From: Membranipora membranacea
Taxonomy: Eukaryota; Bryozoa; Gymnolaemata; Cheilostomatida; Membraniporidae
Length of the DNA: 64,000 nt
Reading direction: 5' to 3'
Assembly: GCA_914767715.1 (NCBI GenBank)
Contig: OU612073.1
Coordinates: 3,286,001 to 3,350,000 of the forward strand
In this document: positions 47,594 to 60,800 of the stretch, piece by piece
Layout of the letters: each line of letters starts with the position of its first letter
Numbering within the stretch: position 1 is the stretch's first letter
The notes under the pieces: model-generated
Seen by the model: only the letters and a program-made list of their open reading frames with translations
The model's database searches: none
Told to the model about the DNA's origin: nothing
Position numbers and translations under genes: made by a program

Positions 47594-48879
47594 TTCACTA
47601 TATATAGGCCTACAGGACAGGATAGTTCCATCAGAATTGGTTTTCACTCTCTGTCTCCCACCTACAAATTGGCTACGGGTACGTATGACTGTCTACAGAT
47701 ATTTTTTGTGGAAATCCGCCGATCTAAAATTTGGTAAGGTAATATTACTGAGAATTACTTTCCCTCTCTTATACCGGATGGTTTTTCAATTATTCTGAAA
47801 TTTCAATATATTTGCGATGGTCGCAGCAGTGTGTGCTTTGCTCTAATATTCTCCATATTTATGAATGAGAATCTTTACGACTTCCCTCTTGTTATATTAT
47901 ACCCACTGAGGTATATATAAATTCCATTTATTCATACATATAAATTCCATTTATTCATACATATAAATTATATATATATTTATATATATATGTATAAAAG
48001 ATTATACCACTACAATTTTCTTATGCTGAGATAACAAAACCTATATGCCAGTATGTGCACATATCGATGGTAATTTCCTGGCAGTGGTTGAAATAAAGAA
48101 CCGTCAGTATAGTATGGTCAATATATTTACAAAGAAATAAAAATAACTCATTCACAATAATGTGTGACAATTTTTAGTCACTTATGTAACACACCATGAC
48201 ATATTATAGAAAGCAGTCTGTCTGTTTCGCACATATAGAGTAGATTGCAAGTGTACTGGTAGCTTGAGTTCCTGAGCTGTTCTGAAGGATAGCGGTCAGC
48301 GGAGGATAGCATTAACGCCCCTTTAACTAGCAGCTTCAAGATGATGGGGACAAAGTAACTTAAAAATAGCAGCATGCTAGATATTTCAAATAAAGTGAGC
48401 TTAGACGTCGGAAAGTGCGCATTAATATGAAAATTAGCAAAAAAATATAAAATGAATTCTCATGAAACAAAAGTTTATCAAATCTTGTAATATTTTGAGG
48501 CCTTAATGAGTATTTACATAACACTTATTGTTTTGATGATATTAATTGAATTGCGAAAAAAGAACTTAGATTATTAGTAATAACATGTAACATTACATAT
48601 AAGGTGATGGTTCCAGCCTTCAGAATTGCACCTGGCAGTCAGTCTTAATAGTACATTACCAACTCTATTTAATCAAGTGACACAACTATGGAGTGAAAGC
48701 ATTCGGATCAGAGGAGTATACAGCTAGCTAACATTTATTCAACCTCATGGATGCTAGCCAGCAATGAATAGCTAAACAAAGCTCTGGCTAATCTCTACGC
48801 CTCTCAGGTATTGACCGACAAGGCTGTACTCAGAATACATTGGAAGTATATTGATTAATCGTATCAATTGACATAAAGT
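47594..48879. other. 3' flank of the GluN1-like gene; no gene seen
   Basis: This includes a duplicated AAATTCCATTTATTCATACA at about 47922-47962 followed by TATATATA. No coding exon is supported. The receptor 3' UTR should lie directly below 48880. Confidence 0.4.
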
Positions 48880-51800
48880 CTAGCTGTCAATGAATATAGG
48901 ATTGTGTCTCACTTCTCCATCTCTTGTTGAGTAAGGTGACGAGGCTTCTTTGTCTACAGGAGGCACGATGGAGATTGTTGGAGTTACACTACCGCTACTA
49001 GAACGGTTATATGGCAAAGACTCTACTGTATTATTTGGAGCAATAAACTCATTCGGAGTTGTCACATCATGAGGAGTTGTTAGCCCTTGTTTCTTGCCAC
49101 CATCAGGATGAATGAATGAGTCATTTATGGTTACTGTACAATCTGATGGATTAGCAGAGTATTTTTGAGCACCAGCGGAGGATGGTCTACAGAAAACAGA
49201 AAGTATGCAAAATAGTAAAAATCACGGCCAATAATAGAGGGGGGAGAAGACCATGCACAGTTGTGATCTAACTTTTCCTAATGTTTAAGACCAAAACATC
49301 AACAAGTCACTACAAAATCTGAATACTTTAAATAAAATTAAGATTATTTATTATTGGGGAGCACAGACAGATAAACCACTTCACTATATTCAAGGCAAGA
49401 GGCTATTTCCCTCTTTGGACTTATATGTGACTGATAATTTTACGTTGATGACAATCCTGGTCATGTAAATCTGAAAATCATGGAAATCAAGGCTATACAA
49501 AGTTACACATCTTGTAGAGTAGTCTTTGAAGTATGTATGACTCACTGTAGAAGTATGGGCAAAGGAGAAGGCGGTAATCCATTGCTTGCAGTTCTACTCC
49601 CATTAGGAAGGTCACTCATTTCTAGACTTGTTTCCCCCAGTTGTATGTTATTTTGAAAGGATGCGACACTTGGAGTTCGGGAGGGTGGCTGCTCCAAGTA
49701 TTCTCGTATTCTATGCCGTGCCTGAAAGCAGAGTATCAGTATTACAAGCATCATGTGACAAAACGTTGACTGCGTAAGGCTGAGGGCTGGTAATAACTGA
49801 TTGATGTTTCTCACCCCTTTATTTTTATATCGCTGTTTCTCCTTATGGAAGGGAGAACAACTCCCAATTTGAATACACATCGAAGCATTTTTTATTCAAT
49901 GAACGGTTCAATTTCTGTTATGAAAGAGCTACTGCTGCTTAGTTCTAGATCTTTTTTTTAAATACGTGTCAATGTGTGGCGATAACGATGTTAGTAGATT
50001 AGGAAGACACATGGGGTATGGCACATCTTGTATGAGGAGTTTGATAGTTCATTCAAAAAACGTTTCTACGCGAATAAGCCATCTTAGGTGCCTTATCATT
50101 TAGAAGCCAATCCAATTAGATAAAATAAATCTGAAATAAACTATGTGCCGAAATGTTGTATGCATCTATAACTCAGTCTCTCACTAGAAAACTTGAGTAG
50201 GTATTTAGGAGAGGGTTATGATTACAGGGATTGTTAGTTGTGAGTCAGGATTGTGTTAGAACTTAGTACTCTGCAAGCTTACCACCTCCTAGATTTTTAA
50301 AAAACATATATGGTGTACAATAGGTAATGTAAGACATCTTAGTTGAGTTTCTACACAACTTTAGCAGTTTTAAGGGCTAGAATGCGCTGCTCCTTCCAGC
50401 TCAGGGTGGAAACAGTATGTCAAAGCCTGCACTGAGCACATAAAGAAGAGCTTGGGAGACTGGTATTCACCGCTAACCCTGTTTACTTGGTTACGGGGAA
50501 AAGACATTGCTATTGTAGATAAATTCAACTTTTTGGAAAAGATGGGAAAATAATACAAATACGACTGAGACAAGAAATAAATTTGGGTAAAGCAAGCAAT
50601 ATGGACAACATAGAAAATGTTCACATAGTTAAAATGAGAGCAAAGTACACAGGGCGGATAACGCGGAAAAGAACTAAATGGCCAGCGTACACCGATCATG
50701 TGATCTACTATTGCGTGTTTATCTCTGATTGATAGAGCATAAATTAAAACTTGTGGCCCAAGTGTCTACTAGAATAAGGGGTGGGCACATGTTAGGTATT
50801 AAGACTAAATTCCCTCTAAGGATCAGAGATACACATCATAATAGTGTTATGTTGATGTCAGTTTGTCACCGGCATAGATAAAGTCTCAAAAGGAGATAAA
50901 TCCTTACCTCCTCTTCGCTGACTGAATCTGTCTCATTGATGTCTTTAATTAGAGCCCAGGTCTTCCTCAAAGCTTTCCTTCTCTACAAATAGGAAGACAT
51001 CAATGTATATATATCCTATTCCATCATCTGTATCCTGTACCCTGTATCTATATATTGTCTCTCTTAATCCAGAAATCAAACCATACATCTAACAACAAGC
51101 CACCCATTGATCTTTATATAGCATTTATATTATATCGCTTCATTTATTATATATCATTATTTTTATTTTTTTTATTTATTTTCACATTTATGTTTCTAGA
51201 TTACATTTATTTTTATATTCTATTTTATCATTATATTATATTATACATCATATTATATATTATATTATCCCATTTTATACAGATAATTTTATATGCCAAT
51301 TAAACTTGACAGAGAACTCAATATGAATTACCTGCACATATCGCTTCCATCTGGCTACAGCCTTTTTAGCTATATTATTTTGTTTCTCTTTCATATTCTC
51401 ATATTTGCTATATCCAATCTCTATGAGCAGAATAACAAATCCTATTCCGATTCCAATGGCTACCATGATGAATACACCTGCAAAAAAAGAAGAAAATAAA
51501 TACACAACATGTTTTATGCAAGTAGTTCTCTACATTTGACCCGAAACCACTGAAACTAAATTCTAAAACAAGACAGTTGCAACAATCTGTTTTAGCTATT
51601 GGATGATCTGAGCTTTGGAAGATACCAACTTTGTACGCTATTGCTTTTTTTTCTATGATTAAAGAGTATGAATAGATTTTTGTTACCAGAAAGTAAAATC
51701 TGGGGCTAGGCACAAGTAAGGTACCCAAACTAACTTGACTGCAACGATCAGATATATACACATGCTTATAGTGTAGGTATACCAGTGTGTCTTGTCTTTG

Positions 51801-54800
51801 AGAAGGGCTGGCCGATGTAACTCGGATCAACCTGGGTTCAGGTCTCAGGGACCCATTGAACTGAAGCAGTGTGACAATTCACACTGACATCGAGACAATA
51901 CTATTATGTGTATCTCTGATCGTTGTAGCCAATTTAATATCAGTACCTATCATGTTACCCGCCCCTAATTTATAATTTTGATCACAGGTTGTCGCAACGA
52001 ATTCCTTGTGATGGCACTCATATTAAATGAATTAATTCACTCTCTTTCGATCAGAGATCTACATGCTATCAGTGATCAGTGTGGTGACAAATTACAAACT
52101 GACCGGCCATGTTGGATAATCCGAGTGTAGCTGGAGAAGAGGCTCCCTGCTCACATGTAGTCGAGCTGTTCATAATCCATTTATTATCATACTTCTCCAT
52201 TCTCCCGACTGTATAAAATAATCAGGCCACATGATGAGTAATGTCCATATATATATGAGCGGATTAAAGCCTGATGGCAGCTTTCAACTTATTGAAGCTC
52301 TAGTTTAGGAAAAATCAAGATAAGGTGTAAAAAGTTTGATTAACTTTTAGTTTGTATTTGAACTGGTCAGCCATCCGCAAAAACTTGTAGGCTGGCAAGA
52401 AAAGGGGAACTCACTCCACATGCAGAAAAAAAGCTGGAAGATCAATATAGTATTGGGTCAATCTATTAAATCATCGATTCAGTTGAGGGTGCAAGACTTT
52501 GGTATAACCATAAAAACCGGTCTTAGGCAACGAGTGACAACTCACACCGATGCACACTCCTCAACGCCAACCCAAGGCATCATCAGCAAAAGGACAAGTT
52601 AAAAACATACCCACAGTGCACTTTAAGATGGCAATTTGGAGTTAGTTAAAACATGTCAAGGTCGTTTGATATAACTACTCTCATTGGTGATTTGAAAAAT
52701 ATGCGTCACGGGATACTTGTTAAAATTGTATTTTTCATGACTTAACAAAAATCTGCAAAGTTTCTTATGGTGTAAACACACCGACAGCGGTTGCAACCTC
52801 AGCTGATCCTGAATTAGTTTTTATATCACATCAATCACCTGAGGACCCGCTGAGGCTAATGTGTTAGTAATGTGATGTCATGCAAACCGCTCTGCAAACG
52901 CTAATCATGCTGCTGAAGATCAGCTGGGGCTGCCGTCAGCATATATGGTGATGTTGTGCAAACCTCTGAGGTTACAACCGCTAAGTGTGTTTAGACCATT
53001 CAGTTAACCGAGCATGCTGTCTCAATTACTCAATGTGTGTGAGAATATGATGGTCCCCCCCCCCTTCATCCCTCGCAATTCCAGAAATAGTATGGCAGAA
53101 AAACAGCAAAATGTTTATGAAAGCCATGGAGTGGTTAGTTCTGAATTTTGAGCCACATGTGAATATATGTAATGAAGATTTGACCCCCTAGGCTTCTTTC
53201 ACATTCTGATGCCATTTCTTGCTTCAAACTTTGCCCAAACACTTAAAATTTACCAATATGGTGAGGAGGCAACTTTAAAATCAAAAGTTTTGAGCTGGGG
53301 CGCTCTCAGTAGCATTTAATTATCAACCAATGATAAAGTTACTGTACCATTTGAATTATTCAGTAGTAATTCTATAAATGTATTTAATTCAACAATCAAA
53401 TATGCTGTAAGAATAAGAATACATGCAGGGCATTTCATGTTGACAGTGAAAGAGAGAAAATCACTGTGCAGCTAAGATGTAGTGTTACTTGCCTAACTGT
53501 TTTCTAGGGTATATTGATTCTAAAACAATACGTCATTTTGGTTTTCCTTTTTGGCAAACTAAGATTTAAGCTCGGCTTTTAGGCAAGCTCAGGAAACCAA
53601 AGGTCATATTTCAAAACCAACAGGTATGGTGAATGGGATGGGTGTAATATGACATTCTAACCCATAAACCTAAACTTTATGATTTTTTTAAACAGTACCT
53701 GAAGAATTGAAAATCGCATCTACAGAATCAACAATGTGTAAAAAATGTTATGCAATGAATAAGGATTTAACAAGCTTGTTCAAGCAATACATTGATCGCA
53801 ATGACGAGTGCTGCGTGTCAACAACAGTCCAACAATGCACCTTTTGGCCCGGAATTCTTCAAAAGATAATGAGTCAAACTATGCCTGTATATTAATTATA
53901 TTCTTGATATCATTTGAAGGGAATTGCATCATGGGATATTGTCACACGGCTCAATAAAACAAGTCCTGTTAGAGTTATTGTTAGCATTACAGGACTGTTA
54001 TGTTTATGTTGAGGGCATCAGGTGTTTTATAGGATTTATTATCAAATCATGCCCCGAGCAATCCAGCGGTAGCAAGAACTCCGCCAGGTCAAGTTTGAGA
54101 GAGCAACTCTGACTTCCACTCGTACTGTTAATTAATGTTGCAATGTGTATTTCTTCTCAGTCAAAGCTTTGACAGGTAGTTATTAAGGCTAAAGGAGCAA
54201 ACTGACAAAATTCTTGGTCGAAAATTCAGTTTGTTTTAAATACTTTAAATGCATAACTTTCATTCTCAAAGAATGTTTGACAATATTAGCCCTTAAAAGA
54301 AGAACATAATACCTTCTACTAAATTGACAGAATAAATATCATCATGTTATCATGTTTACAGCTAGAGAAATATTTTATGATTACAGGGTCATAATGGAAG
54401 GAGTTTTAATTCTCTCTCAAAGTGTAACATTAACAACTGTCCCTATGATTTTACACAGATGTATAACACCTCAATACCCACCTTCGTGGTATGAGAGGAT
54501 CTGCAGAGAGAACTCATCAGTCCAGTGGCTGTTCTTTTTAAAAGCTATTCCATAACTAGACCTGCCGAATAATTCACCAGCTGTCACAAGGTTACATTTC
54601 TTAGTGGCTTCGTATATAAGACGGGGGCTGTCCCAGATAAAAGCCTGTAAACTCCTGGAATCGAAGAGACACAGGCTTGGTAACAAACCACAATGCAATA
54701 TTATAGAGAGGATAGGTAGGACATAAAAAACTTTCAAAACATTTATTGTTAATACCGCCACTTATTTAAAAGTATGAGGAACCAAATCACTGTTGTAGAT

Positions 54801-57800
54801 CAATATATAAGCATCTAATGTTAGGGTCATATGACACAAAAAGCATCCTCAGCCCAAAGCATTTCTGTACTTGATTGTCCAGTGACATGCAGATGGGTTG
54901 TATCTATGAAGTCATAGATATAGCGATTTTGTTGTGTATTTATCTTAGAGACAGGGTATAAGTTTGAATGGCGATCAAAGTTGCTTGGTCTCAGCAAAAG
55001 AAATTGATATCATTGAGATAATGTTTACTCAACAAGGGCTCTCCACCCAATATTTTCCTTGTATTTGGTTAAAACTTTAATTGCGTTCATGATTGACTGG
55101 AATCATCAGAACAGATTGAAAGCCAATGTTGGGTCAATGGAAAGATTATTGTATATCTTGTGAATATACAAGCCAGTCTGTTGTTGAAAACAACAAGCTA
55201 TCAACGCAGTTTCTCTTGTACTGATATCCCGCATTCACATTTGCAACACAAATCTGTCAAAAAATGCCAATTGGACAGTAGCCTAATTTCTATTCTCATG
55301 CACATAACCTAATAGTGCTGTTGTAACAACCTACCCGTTCTCTACAGCAAATATAGCCTCCTCTACTGTATTTAGATTCTGATTTTCCATAGTTCTATAC
55401 ATTGTAGTAAACTCGACCTGTCTCTTAAAGTATTCCTCTATAGCGCTGTTCTTCACTGTGGCAAACTTAAATGTGTCTGTGGGATTTCTCAACTAAAACA
55501 GAAACCAAGTCACAATTACCCTAGAGGAGTAATGCATTCGCATTAGGATAAGGTCCCTATCTCTTGCAGGCTGGAAATAGTGGAATTGGTGGTGTGCTAA
55601 CATTTCATTCAACCTCATTATTTTATATAATACTCCAAACACTGATGCTAGCTAATAATAAGTCACTGATGCTAGCTAATAATAAGTCACCCACATAACT
55701 ATCTAGAATTGTTTAACATTTTGGAGCCTGACATTTAGCTATCATTTGAAAAAATTCGGCTACTGAAATGAAATAGACTGCCAATAAAACTGTTAAAAAA
55801 AACATGAATGAGACAGATCACCAATGTTGTCTTAAACGGAGGTCAAGCCGAATATATTATACATCTAAAACATATGCACAAATAATACACGGTTAGGTGA
55901 CATATATATCTGTATAAAAATAATTACTGTGACCTTAACTCACCCTTGGATCGTCGATGCCGGAGATTGAGGCCTCAGGTTTATCCAGCACAAGAAAAGC
56001 AGCTAAGTTAGCTGTGTACGAAGCTACGATGATCATAGCAAACCCTGCCCACACCATTCCCAAAACTCGAGCGCTGAAACTCTTCGGCGTTCCTAAAAAA
56101 CAATACATGATCCTATGCGATTGATTTTACTGCACTAGCCTGTCTTGACAAGCTAGACTATTTAGGGAGAGGGAACCAAGAAAACAAATACAACAGAGCT
56201 TGTCAAAAAAGACAGATATCTCATGCGTAAATTTGCTTAATATTTTTTATCATATTCAATGTTGTCAAATTTTAATCTTCCATGAAACATTTATTTGCCG
56301 AGATTTATTTCCGTGGATATTTGGTAAGCCTGTAAAATTCATTTTGATGTGTTTTTTGTTTTTTTTTCCGGTTTCTGTTTGTGTTTATTTGTAATAAAAG
56401 GTTCTTCTAAAAAAAAAATGATGACAGCGGAGCAATCAGGTAGTCAGAGACTAGAATGGCGACCGCCCGATTAACAGTATGACCAAGAACTATGTGGCCG
56501 AAGACAGCCAAAGGAACCCCGCCCGCCGCGCCTGCTGACTATGCACCACACCCCCACAGGGCCCTGGTCAGCCGACCACGCAGACCAAGGGGCTCACAAA
56601 CCCGTTCACCAGGAAGGTACCTGTTGAGCAGGTTTACACCTGTCGTCAACAGGGACCTTGCCCCCCTGCAGTTGTTGGCTCTTTGAGGGACAACTCCAAG
56701 TTTACTTCTTGTGAAACTAACATTTGGTGAGCTCACACAGATCTCACAATTTGCAATTGTTTTTGAATATAATATTAAAAAGCGATATTTAAATAGCATT
56801 GTGTGTATATGTATACTGTACAGTAGTTAAATCCTGTAACTTTGTTTCACATCGTACTCCTACTTACCTTCTCCAATACCACTGTTGAGTAGTACTCCCC
56901 ACGCAAACCAGATCGCTGTGGATAGACTGAGAGCATCTTCAGAGTCTGTTTCTCGGGCTAACTGTAGTTGCCCAAACGGACTGAACCTGCAAGGAAAAAT
57001 TAAAATACATCCGAAGGTAAGACCATTATAGCAAAGTTCACCTGCTGTTGATGGCATGTGAGATATTAGGGAACAATTTTATTGCGCAATATATCTCACA
57101 CCAAGTCAGGGACATTTTAATGACTTCTGTATATCTCGCATCACTCATGGCTATTATTCAGAACGATTTAAGGCCCTTATTGTTCTTGAGAGCACAAAAC
57201 ACTGCTAGCTCAACACAGATGTGATGAACCTGCATAACTCAAATATTTTGGTACAAACCCGTCACATGCAGCAGTGGTTTCAAACGGGAAGAAACCGTGG
57301 ATTAAATTGTTGTTAGAACATAAAATCAAAGACCTGTTCTTTTCTGATGTGAGATATAAAATGTCTTCTCATACTCTAGAACTTGGGTTAGCTAGTTGGG
57401 GTGATCTTATTTTAGTTAGAACTAATTTTCACTAGCAAGGTGGGAGTTTGTGTAATGCTATGAAGGTCAGTAATGGTAGGACGTATAGTTCACTAATTGG
57501 CAAAATTTTCCTCAAGTGAAGCTTCGCTCCTCCAGGGTATAAACCATAATAATGCTAATATTCTAATAAAAATTAATTAACAGATAATAATAATAATAAT
57601 ATTGATGAAATGATCATATTTACCTGTCGAGTAGATATAGTACCAAGGCTATGACGTGTACAGATACAACAACTAGAAACCATAACGTCTTCTGAAAAGG
57701 CTGCAGAAACGATCCCAGACTAGACTTCTTTGGGTTCTATAAATTATAGGAAGATAAAGTCTATTACATTCCCATGCAGAGAACCTTGGTACTGTGTTAA

Positions 57801-60800
57801 CCTTGCAGTGTGTAAAAATAACACAGAACCCTTTATTTTGATTTTGTGTTCATATTATTTTGCAGAGTTGTCCTCTCACAAAACCAGATGGGGAATATTT
57901 ATTTGATTATTGAGGTTTTCTGACAGTTTACAGCTCACAGCAATTGTTGACCTCTATTATGAGAAGTCATAAGAAAATACACCATTATCGATGTCTGTTA
58001 GATTTGGGAGAATTCATGGACTTTGAAATATATTTGGAATCATTCCATCATTTTTACATAAGTCAATGTGGTAAGCATGCCTGCAAAACGTAAGGAGAAA
58101 CACCAGCAATATCACTGACATTAATTTCTGACTTTTCTATTTAATCCAGATCAATAATATAACATTTTGTCTTGTTTTTGAGAAGGACTTTGCTGAGGTT
58201 ACTCAAATCAGCCTGGGTTCAGGTCTAAGGGACCCAGAGAACTCAATCTATAACACTTATTAAAGGGAAAATCATGGCATTCAGTGATATTTTACCTTTT
58301 TTACTAATATGGTAATCCCAAGGAATTTAAATGGTTTGGTAAACTCCACATATTTGGCTCGCTCAGGGTTGATGACAAATGGTGCCACAATCATGTCAGC
58401 TTTCCCTGCTAGCAGCTCCCCCATCATCCCATTCCACTGCGTCTTTCCAGATATGTTGGACTAACAAATAAAATTGAATCGTGAATAAAGTTAGTGACGT
58501 ATCCGTTTCTCAACTGATATAATGAAGGGCAACAATTTGTATATATTTGACATGTGTTGGCGGCCCTATATATAATTTTCAACATCACTCATGATAGAGC
58601 ATATTATATGTGCTTGGTGTGAAGTGTAATTTGCAACTTTATTGGTCAGATTTATTGAACAGATTTTCTGGAATGATTTTTCGGGATGCATTTGTTGAAT
58701 CCAAAATAATTAGTTGAGAAAATCTGTGCTACGTGACAAGTTTTGTCCAGAAAATCTGCTTTGTCTAAAACCTGTCCATTTGATTTAGCTTTATTATTTA
58801 ATTGCTTGATTTCTTACCGAGACTTGGGTACCGTAGTCATTATCTTCTACAAGGTGGAGGGAGAAAGTCACAGACATGTTGATTCGCAGCATATCCAGCA
58901 TGTCTATGAGATACCCATAACAGCAGTACTCAGCTGTACCTGTAAAAATAGGCAGGAGTAAAACATTTTGTGAAAAAATGGATATTTGGGATTGAAACGG
59001 ATGTACATCTTGGAGCTATCCTCTCCTGATTTGTGTGAAGTATTTAGGGTTGATTTTAGTGAAGTGTTGTATGCATTGATATGAATGCATGGATTAGTAG
59101 GAAAATACACAGTATGGCTATTGGTTGAGAAATTTCATCAGTCTATAGATTCGTTTCAGTTAATGGTTCTAGCCAAAATTTTGGCAGCTTTAATGTTTTG
59201 TAATGAATGACGTCCCAGTAACCACCTTTAAAAACTCAGGCAAGCTACTTGACAAATGCTTTCAAGGGGTCAGCTGTAGCATTTCTGAACTTTCGGACTA
59301 ATCAAAGATGAGAAATTATTTCCAGCAATCATACATAAATTGTCATGCTCCCCAAATCCATGAATATATATCAGTGGTTGTATTGTATCCCGCCTACCAT
59401 TAGGGAGGTGTTTAGGACATCTCATTCTGGCGATAGAACTAGGGTCATCTCGCTGTGAGGCGTTACATCCTGCTATGGGATCGTAGGGCTCTGTATAGAT
59501 AAATGGAGTCTCTTCTATAGTGACAACCCGTAAATGCTTGGACACGTTCACTCCTACTGGCTTGTCAAACTGATTTCCAGGCCATATTATCTGGTCTTCA
59601 TAAACATTCATGATATCATCTTCCTGCAAGAGGAAATGTATTCCAGCTACAGAACCATTCTGGATTACAGATCAAAGATAAAATCTTATTTTATCTGTTT
59701 ACCAATTCCACAAACAGTTAAATATTAATGGTCAAACTTTTTGTCTAGGTGCGGTGTCAAAAGGCAGAGGAATACATTTGTGAGGATTGCAACATTAACC
59801 ATTATCAATTTGGATCCACATTGCCTTTTTACGGAGCTGTTTTTCTATAAATGGTCAGCAGCAAACAAAAGCAAATCTAGCATAGATCAAGTACCTTAGA
59901 TATTGTGACATTGTATTGTGTGCTGAAATTGCCAACTGTTAACTTGGTGTTATTCTGTCTTTGGTTTATCAGTATATAATTGATAGACATGCGGTCACCA
60001 CTGTCACTGAATTTGACAATCCCCGTCTCGCCGTCACGAAAACTAACATCTGTGTAGAGCCTGCATAATAATTCAGATAGTTAGGAAGACAGACAGACAG
60101 ACAGCAAGAAAAGCCAATATGGATGATTTGTAAGATAGGCTGCATTACACATCCGATTGTGTCACTTTTGTGTATAATTTGGAATTAAGTGCTGGAATCA
60201 AGTACAGTGATTTGATTGTCATACTTTCACCAATAATTTGATATCATACATCCTTTTCTAATAGTACTTTAATAAGTGGTATTAACAATAAATACACAAC
60301 ATCTCCTGCACACAAAACAGACTTAGACTCAGAATCAAAATCGGAGTGAGAATTGAAATCAGAATCCTAAAATGAGAGGATGGCACAAATTAAGACCAAT
60401 CTATAAGCGGATATAAATCTTCGATTTTTTTATATGCTTACAATTACAATCTAATAATAAGCTATGTGAGCATTTTGCTTATTTCTAGGTTTACACAATA
60501 TACAATATATAAATACATAATAAAGTCACTCACTCATAAAGGTCTATACCGGGCTGCCACCACTTCAGGGACGGCCTGTCCCATATTTTAATATTTTCTT
60601 TCTGTACTTCCAGGGAGCATGAATTTGGTACTGTGCCTAGGCCAGTATTTGAGGATAGATAACTCCTAATGCCTGTATCGACAACACGTAATGCATCCTC
60701 CATATGTGATGTAGGCGATAAGACATCAGGGGACGTCTCCCAACTTAGTACACCTAGAAGAGAACTATCAGAGTTAATCATGTTGTGGTGTTTGAAATTT

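Noticed and set aside
47236-47798. Several overlapping open frames across the GTGCCCCAGTGG array
   Set aside because: Produced by the minisatellite and its inverted arm.
51055-51303. Hydrophobic 82-codon frame as a membrane protein
   Set aside because: Phe/Ile/Tyr content comes from an AT-rich low-complexity tract.
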